Shown here: positions 1 to 10,300 of the stretch, one piece after another | Layout of the letters: every line of letters starts with the position of its first letter | Position numbering within the stretch: the stretch's first letter is position 1 | Source of the DNA: Breviolum minutum Mf 1.05b.01 | Taxonomy: Eukaryota > Sar > Dinophyceae > Suessiales > Symbiodiniaceae | Direction of reading: 5' to 3' | Length of the DNA stretch: 64,000 bases | NCBI GenBank assembly: GCA_000507305.1 | Contig: DF239166.1 | Location: 224,761 to 288,760 of the forward strand | Program-made: the position numbers and the translations under genes | The notes under the pieces: generated by a model | What the model was told of the DNA's origin: nothing | The model's input: the letters and a program-made list of their open reading frames with translations, nothing else | The model's database searches: none

Positions 1-185
1 AGAAAGGGGGTTGGAATGGGGATCATTTTTTCACCCGAACAAGGTATGGATAGATATATTAGTCAACTTTGAAAGAAGGCACACATTCCCCTACTTCACT
101 ACCTGGATAAACATGTGTAGATTTATTATTCGACTGTGTCAATAAAACACCCTAGTCTTCTAAGCCATCCTCTAGTCATACCCGT

Positions 186-256
186 TGAGGATCGGTGTTT
201 GGATCTCCTAAAGGTTTTGCTCACGAAGTGTTTGTGGGTCCAAACGCCGATCCTCA
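186..256. repeat. 21-bp hairpin
   Basis: TGAGGATCGGTGTTTGGATCT (186-206, 21 bases with the last included) pairs with 236-256. All three mismatches are T to C changes, so plus-strand RNA would pair throughout with three G-U pairs. The loop is 29 nt. Confidence 0.7.
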
Positions 257-532
257 CAAGGTATTTGGAACACTAAGGACATTCATTACCAGGCAAACCT
301 TAAAAAAGTCAGGACCTTGGAATCAAGATTCAGGTACTCAGTTGGCTATGCGGCTATGACTTGGGCCAGGTGAATAGAAAGGGTTCCCTTGATAACGAAT
401 AAACAAATTATCATTTCAAAGCTATGATTGAGATTTTCCCTTCCAAGGGATGTTATTCGCATCCAAATTTTTGTATCATCACTTCCTAAAACAAAAGATG
501 CACCTTTATTATCCTCTATTGATGTCTACTAC

Positions 533-638
533 ACACTCCCTCAAACTTATAGCAAGTTCGCACCTTGAAATAGGCAAAAAACCCAAATGAGGGAAAGTAA
601 AAGTCTTCCACCCGAAAGCTGTTAGTCTCAGGGAGGGT
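533..638. mobile_element. TA-type MITE (family B), diverged copy
   Basis: ACTCCCTCAAACTTATAGC at the left and GCTGTTAGTCTCAGGGAGGG at the right are imperfect inverted repeats of the family B ends. Confidence 0.65.
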
Positions 639-795
639 CATGTTTGTATTTCGATATGTTTTCGCGGCTATCCTTTGGTTCAAGGATGTTTTTCAAATTT
701 CCTCAAACAACTCCGGGGGTCCGTTTCAACATCTTTCAACATTGAAATTGAATATTTACAATAGACAGCCTCCACAGAAGTTCTTAGTGGACATG

Positions 796-915
796 CTTGG
801 ATGTCCCAGGAAGTTAGTAAATGGTTAGTAAAGTTATACCCCCAATATACTCCAAGTATAAGTGGGTTATGAACCCTTAACTAACCATTGATCCTAACTT
901 CCTGGGACATCCTAG
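796..915. mobile_element. Inverted-repeat element related to family G
   Basis: GGATGTCCCAGGAAGTTAG (799-817) and CTAACTTCCTGGGACATCC (894-912) are exact 19-bp inverted repeats. The interior (GGTTAGTAA, ATGAACCCTTAACTAACC) resembles family G. Confidence 0.87.
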
Positions 916-1531
916 TGACCCTCCTTTTTCTACAAACAATGTGGACCATTTACCCTTCCCGAAATCCCAGTTGACACAACTTGTTAACGAAAAAACCGCC
1001 ACGTGAAAGGCCATGGAGCGTTGGAAGAAGAATTGTCTTCCAATAAAGAAATTGACCTGAACACGTAGAAATTCAAAAAAAAACTTCAAAATTGAACGAT
1101 GGTCTAAAAAATTGAACGATGATCACCCTAATGGAAAAAAAAGAAACACGAATCAAATCCTCCTTTAAACTACCATGAAACGCATCACGCGTTTTTTCAT
1201 TCAGCCTTGCTGTTTCTCAATATTTAGATATCAATGACAAGATGCACCCAAAGTGCCCCCTCTTCGCATAGTTCATAGTTCTTCTCCAAGAAATCAGACC
1301 AAACAAATCATCGATGCAAACGATATCAACCGTCTCTTACATGGCAGGTGTTGCGTTCCATACAATTATTTGAGTTTGATAACATTGGATTCTCCCTTTT
1401 GGGTCCGATGTCTTTCGTGTGTTGGCCCTTTTGGTCTGTTCTTTGAAAACAAACATGGAAAATCACCGATGAGACCCATTGAAGTCATAAAAGACACAAG
1501 AAACAAATGGGGAACTTGGAAGTTATCATCT

Positions 1532-1663
1532 GAGCCACAAAAAAAACACTCGGATGTTTAATAGGGACCGTTATCATGGTTTATTATAGTCCCTACAAAA
1601 CTGGGTGGTATAATCCCTTATAATTAATTATACCCTAAACAACCAAGGTTTTTTTCATTGCTC
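1532..1663. mobile_element. MITE family I copy, 4-bp duplication ATCT
   Basis: Ends GAGCCACAAAAAAAAC and TTTTTTTCATTGCTC are imperfect inverted repeats. ATCT flanks both sides (1528-1531 and 1664-1667). The interior has the family marker TATACCCTAAACAACCAAGG. Confidence 0.85.
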
Positions 1664-2055
1664 ATCTGGTTTTGAAGTTGTAGTTGTCATCTGCTTCTGA
1701 ACGCCTCATGTAGATGGTGCTTGTCAACCGGTGAGCATTGACACTTGTAGGTCAAATTTCATCACACTCCAAGTTCATTCCCTAACGGTGTAGGGTGATC
1801 ATGAAACAAAACATGTGAAAACACTAATCACCACCGATTTGTGCCTAAAGTGTTTTTTGTTTCTTTTGGTGTAACTTAAATACTACATATAGTATATTCA
1901 GCATACAATTCTAAATATGTTTGGACAAAAGCTGCCAAAAGCCATGTGGACGTTTCCTGTCCTGGAATCCAACACAAAAGGCTTTCTACTAACACAAAAG
2001 GGATGAAAAAAGAAGGTAGATCCAAGTATACAGAGACATAAATCTATATCGCTAA

Positions 2056-2165
2056 AGATCCAATCACCTTGTCACAGGATGAGGGATCCAAGGGCTGTCT
2101 AATCACCTCCGAAACGCAAAGTACTTAGGTTCCATGAAACCATTCTCGGAAGGTGATTGGATCCC
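2056..2165. repeat. Inverted-repeat element, unassigned
   Basis: GATCCAATCACCTT (2057-2070) and AAGGTGATTGGATCC (2150-2164) are exact inverted repeats about 80 bp apart. Confidence 0.7.
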
Positions 2166-2392
2166 AAGTGTGTGTATACTTTTGCTATGAAACCCACCAC
2201 AACTTCTGGAAGAACATTCTCCCAACCGCATCCTGGTGAACACTCCCTGAAGATGACCAACCAAAGTCACTGTGGCGCCCAGTGTCTCACAAGTAGCAGC
2301 AATTAAGGCACCAGGGATTAAACCACCAAAGACCACTGGAGACATGGTTTTTAAGGCCTCAGGAAAAAACAGCAGTCATAACAAAATCACCT

Positions 2393-2506
2393 GAGCCACG
2401 AAAAAAATGCCTTACTTTTCATGAAGTACTGGTTGCTATAATGGTTTATCATAATCACCTCATAACTAGGTAGCTACCCTAAACAACCAAGGTTTTTTCA
2501 TTCCTC
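2393..2506. mobile_element. MITE family I copy
   Basis: GAGCCACGAAAAAAATG opens it, the interior ACCCTAAACAACCAAGG is kept, and TTTTTTCATTCCTC closes it. Flanks ACCT and ATCT match at three of four bases. Confidence 0.82.
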
Positions 2507-3624
2507 ATCTGCTCACGCCCCGAAAGTTTAACAGTTCGCACCGGAAGCATTACCATCCCGGAAGGAAAGGAGGCAAGCAAATAAATATTGACAAAAACCT
2601 TTGATATTTGAAACTGGATTATCAGGATATAAACTCTACCAATCCCTCTTTGCTTTTTGAGACAGAACTAGGGATTTGCATCCAAATTAAGCTGGGTTTC
2701 ATGAGGGAATCTCCTTGGCATCTGTTCAAAGTGGTCAGTCGATTCTCCACTATTGTCGATCAAACCTCCTCTTAGATGGGTGATTTTCGGGCATACCTGA
2801 CCTGATGGTTTTAAATCGCTACCTTTTAATACTCATCAAATGAATGATTTGAAAAGAAAACTCATAAGCCATAAAGCTGCAGCTAAAGAGCTTCAGGTCT
2901 TTGAAGTTAACACTGTCACGAGAAAAATCGGACTTACAGCAAGTAACAAGAGGCCTCTTGCTGTAGCTTGCTATGTAATTGAAGTAGTTGATGTGGGCCA
3001 TTCACAAGCAAATCTTTTGTGTGAGAACTGTGCCCATCTACTTTGAACACTTTATATACTTTATTCAGAGGTGGCAACATCGGGTCATCATAACGAACAA
3101 GTAGGTTTGACAACATGTCATACAATCCCTGCAGTGGTGAAGTACAAGGATTCAGGTCAAACCCTCCAAAAGTAGATGACAGGTAAATGCCAGGATTTAA
3201 TTTTACACAAACAAACTCGAATTGACAATTGAATGACCGATGAACTATTTTATGTGACAATATGTACAAGTGCAAAAGATAATGAGGGGTGCTGTTGGTG
3301 ATGACAGATGATGAGGAGGAGATAACCTTGGGAGCATTGATATGTGATGAGTAAGAACTGAGTCTGATGATCACGGCGTACTGATGGATGATGTTGGTCA
3401 TAGTGATAGTGATAGTGATGGTCACAACAGATTGTTTGATAACCATGTCTTACTGCGAAAAGCCTCCTTGCCGAGACATGAATAAGAACACTTGACAGCA
3501 CAAGTAAATTAGAAGATCAAAAAACAAAACCAAACAACAAACAAACCTTGGACCAGCATGCAGTTCAAAAAAACATATCACTGCAGGAAACACAATCATG
3601 ACCACCATGTTGTTGTTATTGTTG

Positions 3625-3659
3625 TTGACGATGACGATGACGATGATGACGACGACGAC

Positions 3660-3691
<32 letters not shown>

Positions 3692-3859
3692 CGATGATGA
3701 CGATGATGATGATGATGACGATGATGGTGACGATGATGATGACGATGATGATGACGATGACGACGATGACGATGAGGATGATGACGATGACGATGACGAT
3801 GACGATGATGATGATGAGGATGAGGATGAGAGGATGATGATGATGATGATGAGGATGAA

Positions 3860-3917
<58 letters not shown>

Positions 3918-3925
3918 GTGGTGAT
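3625..3925. repeat. (GAT/GAC)n triplet microsatellite
   Basis: About 300 bp of GAT interspersed with GAC, GAG and GGT triplets. It becomes purer GAT toward the right end. It opens frames on both strands (poly-Asp on plus, poly-His and poly-Ser on minus), which I treat as artefacts. Confidence 0.95.
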
Positions 3926-4378
3926 ATGAACGATGCAATCACATTGAATACTGCATCAACATACATATAAAAACACATTGATCTTTGAAAAAACACCTCA
4001 ATGACGTAGAGATTCACAAACACATACGATCACACACACACAAGTCATTTGAAACCTTCTGACCATCCATTTTGCATACAAGCCACCACTTGCACGGGCA
4101 GAATCTCTGAAATCCTACGCGCGAATAACGCATCAGCACCGAGCAGAAAATGTCTCGAAATTGGTGAACTCTACCAGGTCCAAACCCCCAAACACCTGCT
4201 GATTTCAGGCCAAGCTTTCAGGGTGTCCTAAGATCTCCTTACAAGGTATTTTTTTGATCATTTTGGGAAGACTAGGAAAAAAATGGTTCTAACTAGAACT
4301 ATATAACTACAATTTCGGAACCTGCTAGTCTCACCTGTAAGTTGCTTTACAAGCCACTTTTGATGGCTATAGTCTATA

Positions 4379-4540
4379 GTCAACCTATCCCTCCCCTTGT
4401 TTTGGTACCCCGGTACCCCCAGAAATGGCCGGCCTTGTGATCAGGGCTTGTTAAATGTTGGTTTTTTCGTGGCAAGGCCTTTTTCAACTCCCTGGAAATT
4501 TTTGAGGAAACGATAGGGGGGCAGTAGGTTGACCAGTCAT
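4379..4540. mobile_element. Inverted-repeat element, family H (GTAGGTTGACCAG type)
   Basis: GTCAACCTATCCCTCCCC at the left and GGGGGGCAGTAGGTTGACC at the right are inverted. It ends where the family G copy at 4543 begins. Confidence 0.75.
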
Positions 4541-4542
4541 TA

Positions 4543-4692
4543 CTTGGAGGATCATCCCATGACTTGTAAGAGGATAATAACATGGTGATCGAAAGTGCCC
4601 TAGGGATCGGGTTGTGGGACCCCTTCCAAATGGCCTAAATTGCTTGTAAATAGGGGTTACTAACCACTTACTAACTGGGATGATCCTCCAAG
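4543..4692. mobile_element. TA-type MITE (family G) copy
   Basis: CTTGGAGGATCATCCCA and TGGGATGATCCTCCAAG are exact inverted repeats, with TA on both sides. The interior CCTTCCAAATGGCCTAAA recurs at 32518. It directly abuts a family H element. Confidence 0.9.
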
Positions 4693-5157
4693 TAATAATA
4701 TGGACAAATTATGACAAATTCCTTTCGATTTGGCCATTTATTCTTTTCCGAAGTTCTCCAAAAATCACCTCGCCACCAGCACAGCAAGTGTTTGTTGCTT
4801 TTGTTGGAAGTAGTAAGTAGACCCATTTGAAAGTGAATGAGAGTTACCACTTTCTATCACACAAGGAAACAAGCATAAGTTATTCAATCATTCCTTCAAG
4901 ACTGCAAAATATGGGTGTCAGAGGTTATCTTTCAATCTTTATCTCACAACAGGTGAACACACTGGAAATTATTTCGAAGGCCGCGGTCGTCGGTGCCATT
5001 GCCGGTGCTGATGACTGATCCTTTATTGGAATGCGTTACGTCGTCATTCATTCACATCCCCGAAAACTAACATTGCCCCTGAAAAATGGTGCTTGTAAGA
5101 CTATACTTTCCTTTTGAAATGGTCCTTTTTTTCGAGATATGTTAATCTTGGGCAGGT

Positions 5158-5262
5158 ACACTCCCTACAACTAACATAGCCCCTGAAAGTAGGCCTTCCC
5201 AAAAGGAAACTAGTCTCCAAAATCCTACTTTCCAGGGGCGAACTGCTAGTTGTAGTAAGGGT
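5158..5262. mobile_element. TA-type MITE (family B) copy
   Basis: ACACTCCCTACAACTAACAT and the inverted CTAGTTGTAGTAAGGGTA bound a 105-bp element. The shared interior CCCAAAAGGAAACTAGTCT marks the family. Confidence 0.8.
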
Positions 5263-5585
5263 AATATCGGGAACTTTCCTTTTTTCACTTCAAAAAAAAT
5301 TATCCCCAAAATCGACCCAAAATCGCGACGTCCACGGGAATGGGATCGCTGAAAATCCCAAGAGCTCAACCGAATCTTATGAATACCCCGAGTTTTGCCG
5401 CCTTTTTTTTCGGGGGGTTGCGAACGTTGAAGTCCTCACAAGTTGACCGTTCTTGTGGATCTTTAGCTGGTAAAGAAAGCCACCCATTTGCGCCCCATTT
5501 CTAAGGTGTCAAAGGATTCCACCCATAGTAAGGCACCATGTTACCTTTGATTGATATTCGTAACCATCCGTAATGATTACCATGC

Positions 5586-5653
<68 letters not shown>
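5586..5653. repeat. (GTT)n microsatellite
   Basis: About 22 perfect GTT units. Confidence 0.95.
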
Positions 5654-5867
5654 AAACCTCGGTTGATTCGTTGTTGTTTTTTTTCCAACTCACCTCCAAG
5701 GTACAAGGTGAGCTTCTCAAAGATAAACGCCAAGGTGTAAATGCCTCGGGAAAATCGAGTTGCGTCAGGTGATTCAAAACCGTGACCTTTTTTGATCCCC
5801 CGGTCACGTTGGAGTCGGAGGTCACGTTTAAACACCATCCCCAAAGAACCCTCACAAAGTGTCAAAA

Positions 5868-6007
5868 GCATGGAAATACTGGTTGTTCAATGGGGATCCT
5901 TGTAATATCCTGAATTATACTTGTAATACGTTTAGTATAATCCCCACATAATTGGGTTGTATATTCCCGTATATACCCTCAACAACCAGGATATTTGTTC
6001 ATTGCTC
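5868..6007. mobile_element. MITE family I copy, left end eroded
   Basis: The right end TTGTTCATTGCTC and the interior TATACCCTCAACAACCAGG match family I. Near the left edge the family segment ACTGGTTG survives, but GAGCCACG does not. Confidence 0.7.
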
Positions 6008-6180
6008 AACCTGTACGTGTTCTTCCCCACATGTTTTTTTCAACCTCACATCCCCGCGGTTTCCATCCTAACAGTCCAAACATAACACGTTCCATTTCAA
6101 AAAAAAACTATTCCCATAGCATCCATAAAACTGGTATATTTACCTACACTAATTTACCATCAAAAAAACAACCATTCATG

Positions 6181-6280
6181 CTGGTTGGTGGTTTCAACCC
6201 ATCTGAAAAATATGCTCATCAAATTGGATCATTTCAGCAGGTAGGGTTAAAAACAATGAATATTTGAAACCACCACCTAG
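6181..6280. mobile_element. MITE family A copy, 4-bp duplication CATG
   Basis: This 100-bp element has terminal inverted repeats CTGGTTGGTGGTTTCAA and TTGAAACCACCACCTAG, and is flanked on both sides by CATG (6177-6180 and 6281-6284). Confidence 0.9.
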
Positions 6281-7033
6281 CATGGATCGGTATAAATATA
6301 CCGGACTCGTCCCATGGGAATCCGGCATGGGATTTGTTTTAGCCAGCCATGAAACCTACTTTGAAGGGCAAATCATAAGACGCCAAGGTCCGAATCACGT
6401 CCTCAACGGCGCCAGCGTGGCAAATTGATGATCAAATCGATGATGTTACGAGAAAGTGTGGAAAAAATTGTGTGTGGGTGTTCTTCGGGAAAAATATGTT
6501 GCCAGTTTTTGTTTGGGGACATTGCAATAACAAATCTATGAAATATTCGAACAATTTCCAACATATATAAAGAGAAAACATCAAGAAAGAGGTATAAAGA
6601 TGTTAAAAAAAGGGGGAGGTGTTTGAGAGGATTTTGCAAATTGAATTGAGCAGTCTCAATTAGTACCCTTCTGTAAACAAACATCAACATCGAAAATCCC
6701 GTGTTTTTTCCCATAGGAAGTATGTGTTTTCCAAATGTTCCATTGCAAGAAACTTATTTGCCAAAAGAATATCTTGTTTTGAGCCTTTGAACATCATACC
6801 TTGGGGATGTCTTGGTACTATGTCCATTTTCAGGACATAATTTTGAGCCCTTTAGCCATCTAAACAATTTGTTTTGAACACTTGCCATTGCGAGCCAAAA
6901 TGTGTCAGTTTAGTTGTGATGTACAACTTCTTTGGTTTGGTAGAGGAAGTTTTCCAAACATCGCCATTTGATACTCACAAAAGATGTTACCCTGGAAACA
7001 AGTGTGACCATCAGTATGTGCTCATTTTGCTTA

Positions 7034-7138
7034 CCCTCCCCGAAGCTAACAGTTCGCCCCTGAAAATACCCATTCCTAAAAGGAAAATAGTCTCCCAATC
7101 ACCGTTATTTGGAGGCGAACTGTTAGCTTTAGGGAGTG
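7034..7138. mobile_element. TA-type MITE (family B) copy
   Basis: CCCTCCCCGAAGCTAACAGT and GCTTTAGGGAGTG bound the element, with TA on both sides. It lies 25 bp from the MITE that received the retrotransposon. Confidence 0.85.
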
Positions 7139-7163
7139 TAAAAACATCTTATAACTTTCAAGT

Positions 7164-7246
7164 CTGGTTGGTGGTTTCAACCCATCTGAAAAATATTAGT
7201 AAAATTGGGAATCTTCCCGAAATAAGGATGAAAATAAAAAATGTTT
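7164..7246. mobile_element. MITE family A, left part, interrupted by the retrotransposon
   Basis: It starts CTGGTTGGTGGTTTCAA, the family A terminal repeat. With 17273-17287 it makes a 98-bp element flanked by AAGT at 7160-7163 and 17288-17291. Confidence 0.92.
7232..7246. repeat. 15-bp target-site duplication, 3' side of the retrotransposon
   Basis: AAATAAAAAATGTTT is identical to 17258-17272. It belongs to the interior of the MITE that was hit, where intact neighbours read AAATAAAAAATATTT. Confidence 0.95.
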
Positions 7247-7314
7247 CTCCCTCCACTCCGTTTCCCAACTGGCTGAGTCGATTCGCAGCGCAGTCGTTTC
7301 ACTACGTGCGAGGG
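7247..7314 (-). other. 68-nt 3' UTR of the retrotransposon, no poly(A) tail
   Basis: Sense-strand sequence between the ORF2 TAA (7315-7317) and the target-site duplication. It ends GGAGTGGAGGGAG with no A tract or tandem tail repeat, so the reverse transcriptase probably recognises a specific 3' sequence or structure. Confidence 0.75.
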
Positions 7315-10300
7315 TTACCAAGCAGGTGGAATGGCATCGAGTCCGGAGCCCAAACCACTTATAGGAACAAGGATGCGACCACGGAGCCAATCCTCAACGT
7401 GATCAATCCGAGACTGCTTAGCAGGCAAGGCAACGCATCCAATATGGCAACATAAAATTGAGGAACCAGGACGAGTAACTGCCTTCGAAACGTCAACGCC
7501 TGTCGCTTTCAACCATTGTTGGACCAATAAACGAAACCATTTGCAACGTCGTCTAAATGGATGGCTTTCAGGCAGCATTCCTGGCAGTAATTGGGGATCC
7601 AACCAACCTTTTTGAAACTTCACAAGACCAGGATGTTTGCAATGAAGCTGGAAGTCAATATAAAGCTGTGCGAACGACGTCCAACCCACCACACCATGAT
7701 CTAAATCAAAAAGGTCGCTCCACCATGCTCGAAAAAGTTCCGTGAATTCGGACCCCCACGATTTGACCACACATCTAGGACTGTCAAGAGGAATGGACAA
7801 ACCTGAGCAAAACATAGGTTTATGCTTTGCTGCCCGGGGAGGTTTTGTTGTCGGGAGGCGAGGAGCTGCATTGGAGTATTCTTCTGTCCATCGCTGACTG
7901 ACCAACAAATGATGACGTTGAATTTCTGCAGCCACAACACTATGTTTGTAAACCAGCTGTGAATGACGCGTCCACAAATCCCAAACTGCAACTCCGCGGT
8001 CATGATTTGCCATGCGGGCTGCATGGTCAACACCTGCATTGCCAATCTGAGACCATCGGACCACCTCTTCAGTTTCTGACGACCATTCTTCATGAGCAGA
8101 TACCTTGACAAATTTGACTCGGTCTGAGCCCAGCTCTTGAATCAGCCTGGCACATTCATTCCACAGGTCATTGTTGGCACTACATTGATGAACCCGAAAA
8201 CCTCCTTCGCCAATGAGATAGCAACGATCAATGACACTTTGGCAATCTGTCCAAATGCGTACCGATTTGTTCCAAAGTACTGCCCAGGACAATGAAACCA
8301 CTACTGCAAACAACTCTGAGCGAACTGCCGTCTGCACCAATCCACCTAACGGAGCCGATGCCAAAACCGTGACATCTGCTGAGCAAAATTGCGTGGTGGG
8401 CATCGGGGCAAAACAAACTGCCCAAGCACTAACTCTGTATGCTTCCTCAGTGGGGAAGAAGCATGAACCATCTGTAAAAAGATCAAGCCATTGTGATGAG
8501 GAGGGGCATGCAACTTGCGGAACCGTCTGGGGCAAACTCAAAAGATAGCGACACCAAGCGGCATGAAATTCAGACGCCAGCGACCAGCCTTGACAAGTCA
8601 GGACCTTTGGCAAAACCGGAATCAACTGCAGAATGTCCCAAGTGAGGTGGCGTCTAAGATCAGCGGTTGCAGCGCAAACCCAGTATCTATGAAAAAGGGA
8701 ATCAGGCTGTCCACAAGCAATGCATTCGCTAGATCCATCTGTCGACCAGTGACAAGCATGTTCATTCGTCACAGTGACACCAATTAACTGATGTTGCACG
8801 ATGGCCCGTTCGTACGGCTCCAAGCTCAAAAGTCTTTTACGAGTAGCTCTCACATCAACTCTCGAGAAAAACTGAAAGTCTTGTCTGCAATGCACCTGTG
8901 AGTGGACCACACCAAGCCAGGCCGAAATGACCCGAGCCAGGACTTCTGTCCAATTGGTCGCCACCAAATCAAAAGAGCCATGCTGGTCAGTGACAAAACC
9001 GTGCTGATCAATTGGCCAACCTAAAACCTGTAAACGCTGCACCAAAATGCCAGTAAGGGAAGCGGGTGCAACGTCAGGCTGAATACGCAAAGACGAAAGT
9101 TGAGCCAACTGGTGTGCATGATTGCCAATGGTCCTCCATTCACGAATCGACTGCAAAATCGAAAGCAGCTGAGGGTCAAGGCCATCCTCAACATAACACT
9201 GGAGATAGGCATTTGCTCCCGGCTTATCAACTCCTAAAGCTTGCATCAGGCCAGTGCGCAACCGATGAAACTTTTTCTTGCCTATGTAAGCAGCAGCTAT
9301 GCCGTGGAGGGCACGAGGCCAGGCGGCCGTACGAACTATCCTAAGCTTATCAAGATAGCCTCCTTTGGTCTTTTTCAACTTCATCCAAAATGGCAACAAG
9401 CTGTCAAATCTTTCTTGGGCAACAGAGTTTCGAATTTGGCGGCTGAACACCATCTGAGCTCCCAGATCTCTGCAACTATTCTGGACCTGAAAACCTTGTT
9501 GTCTAAGGAAAGAACGATCTGCTGGGAGAACGGCCCATGTGAAGGTTTTCTGGCCGTCAATGCGGAGGTCTAAGGCATTGGTGAACGACACGGTTGCTTC
9601 GAATGCTTGGCGGATCAGTTGGGGATCACAACAAAGTATTTCCCAGTTATCGACGTAACTAAGGGGACGAAACAGCCTGTTGGCTTCTTTGATCCAGCAA
9701 TGCCAAGCCTGGTTCAAAACCAACATGGCTAGACAACTCAGTCCACAGCCTTCGGGGAAGCCCCGGTTTGACCGGACTCCCCCTGACACAGAACCATCGA
9801 CCCAAAACCTGCGTTGAAGTTGATTCAATGCCGCTGCCCATGCACAAACTGTGCCGTAGTCGACACCACAACGAAGGGCTAAACCTAAGCAAGGAAGTCT
9901 GGGCAACAAGTTATATGCCTTGGTAAGATCGAGCACTAAACCGGAAAGGTTGGTGTTGGCTGCTTGGGCTTCTTCAACCAATTCCAACCAGAGAGACGCC
10001 GCTTGGAGGCCTTGACGATTTCCGTACAGCATGCGATCTAAGATTGGTTCCAAGCCGGCAAGCCAATATCTTGATTGCAGCGACGACCAGAGGCGGTAGC
10101 AGAATGAGAACACAGTTATAGGTCTATAATTGGTGACCCCGGACGGATCAGCCGTCTTAGCAAGCGACTTGACCACCCCATCCAACATTTGACTTGGCCA
10201 TTGGCCTGATGAATGTGCATGCGCATAAATACCACGAAGATGCTCGAGCTGGTTGCTTGTGAGAGAGACAACATCATGGCGACTAACTCCGTCTAGTCCT

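Larger units (their letters stand above)
1..3600. other. Gene-free stretch with scattered inverted-repeat elements
   Basis: It holds the 186-256 hairpin and elements at 533, 796, 1532, 2056 and 2393. Between 2510 and 3600 I see no recognised repeat or gene. Open frames here are under 170 codons, unrecognised, and lack the composition of coding sequence. Confidence 0.5.

Noticed and set aside
3400..3420. Short GTGATA tandem repeat
   Set aside because: Only three or four units; no structure beyond ordinary microsatellite noise.
3558..3938. Open frames on both strands encoding poly-Asp, poly-His, poly-Met or poly-Ser
   Set aside because: They come entirely from the GAT/GAC triplet array, which is open in several frames at once. 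No unique protein sequence surrounds it.
6874..7455. 193-codon plus-strand frame
   Set aside because: It runs through a family B MITE, a family A MITE and the antisense 3' end of the retrotransposon, so it cannot be a single gene.
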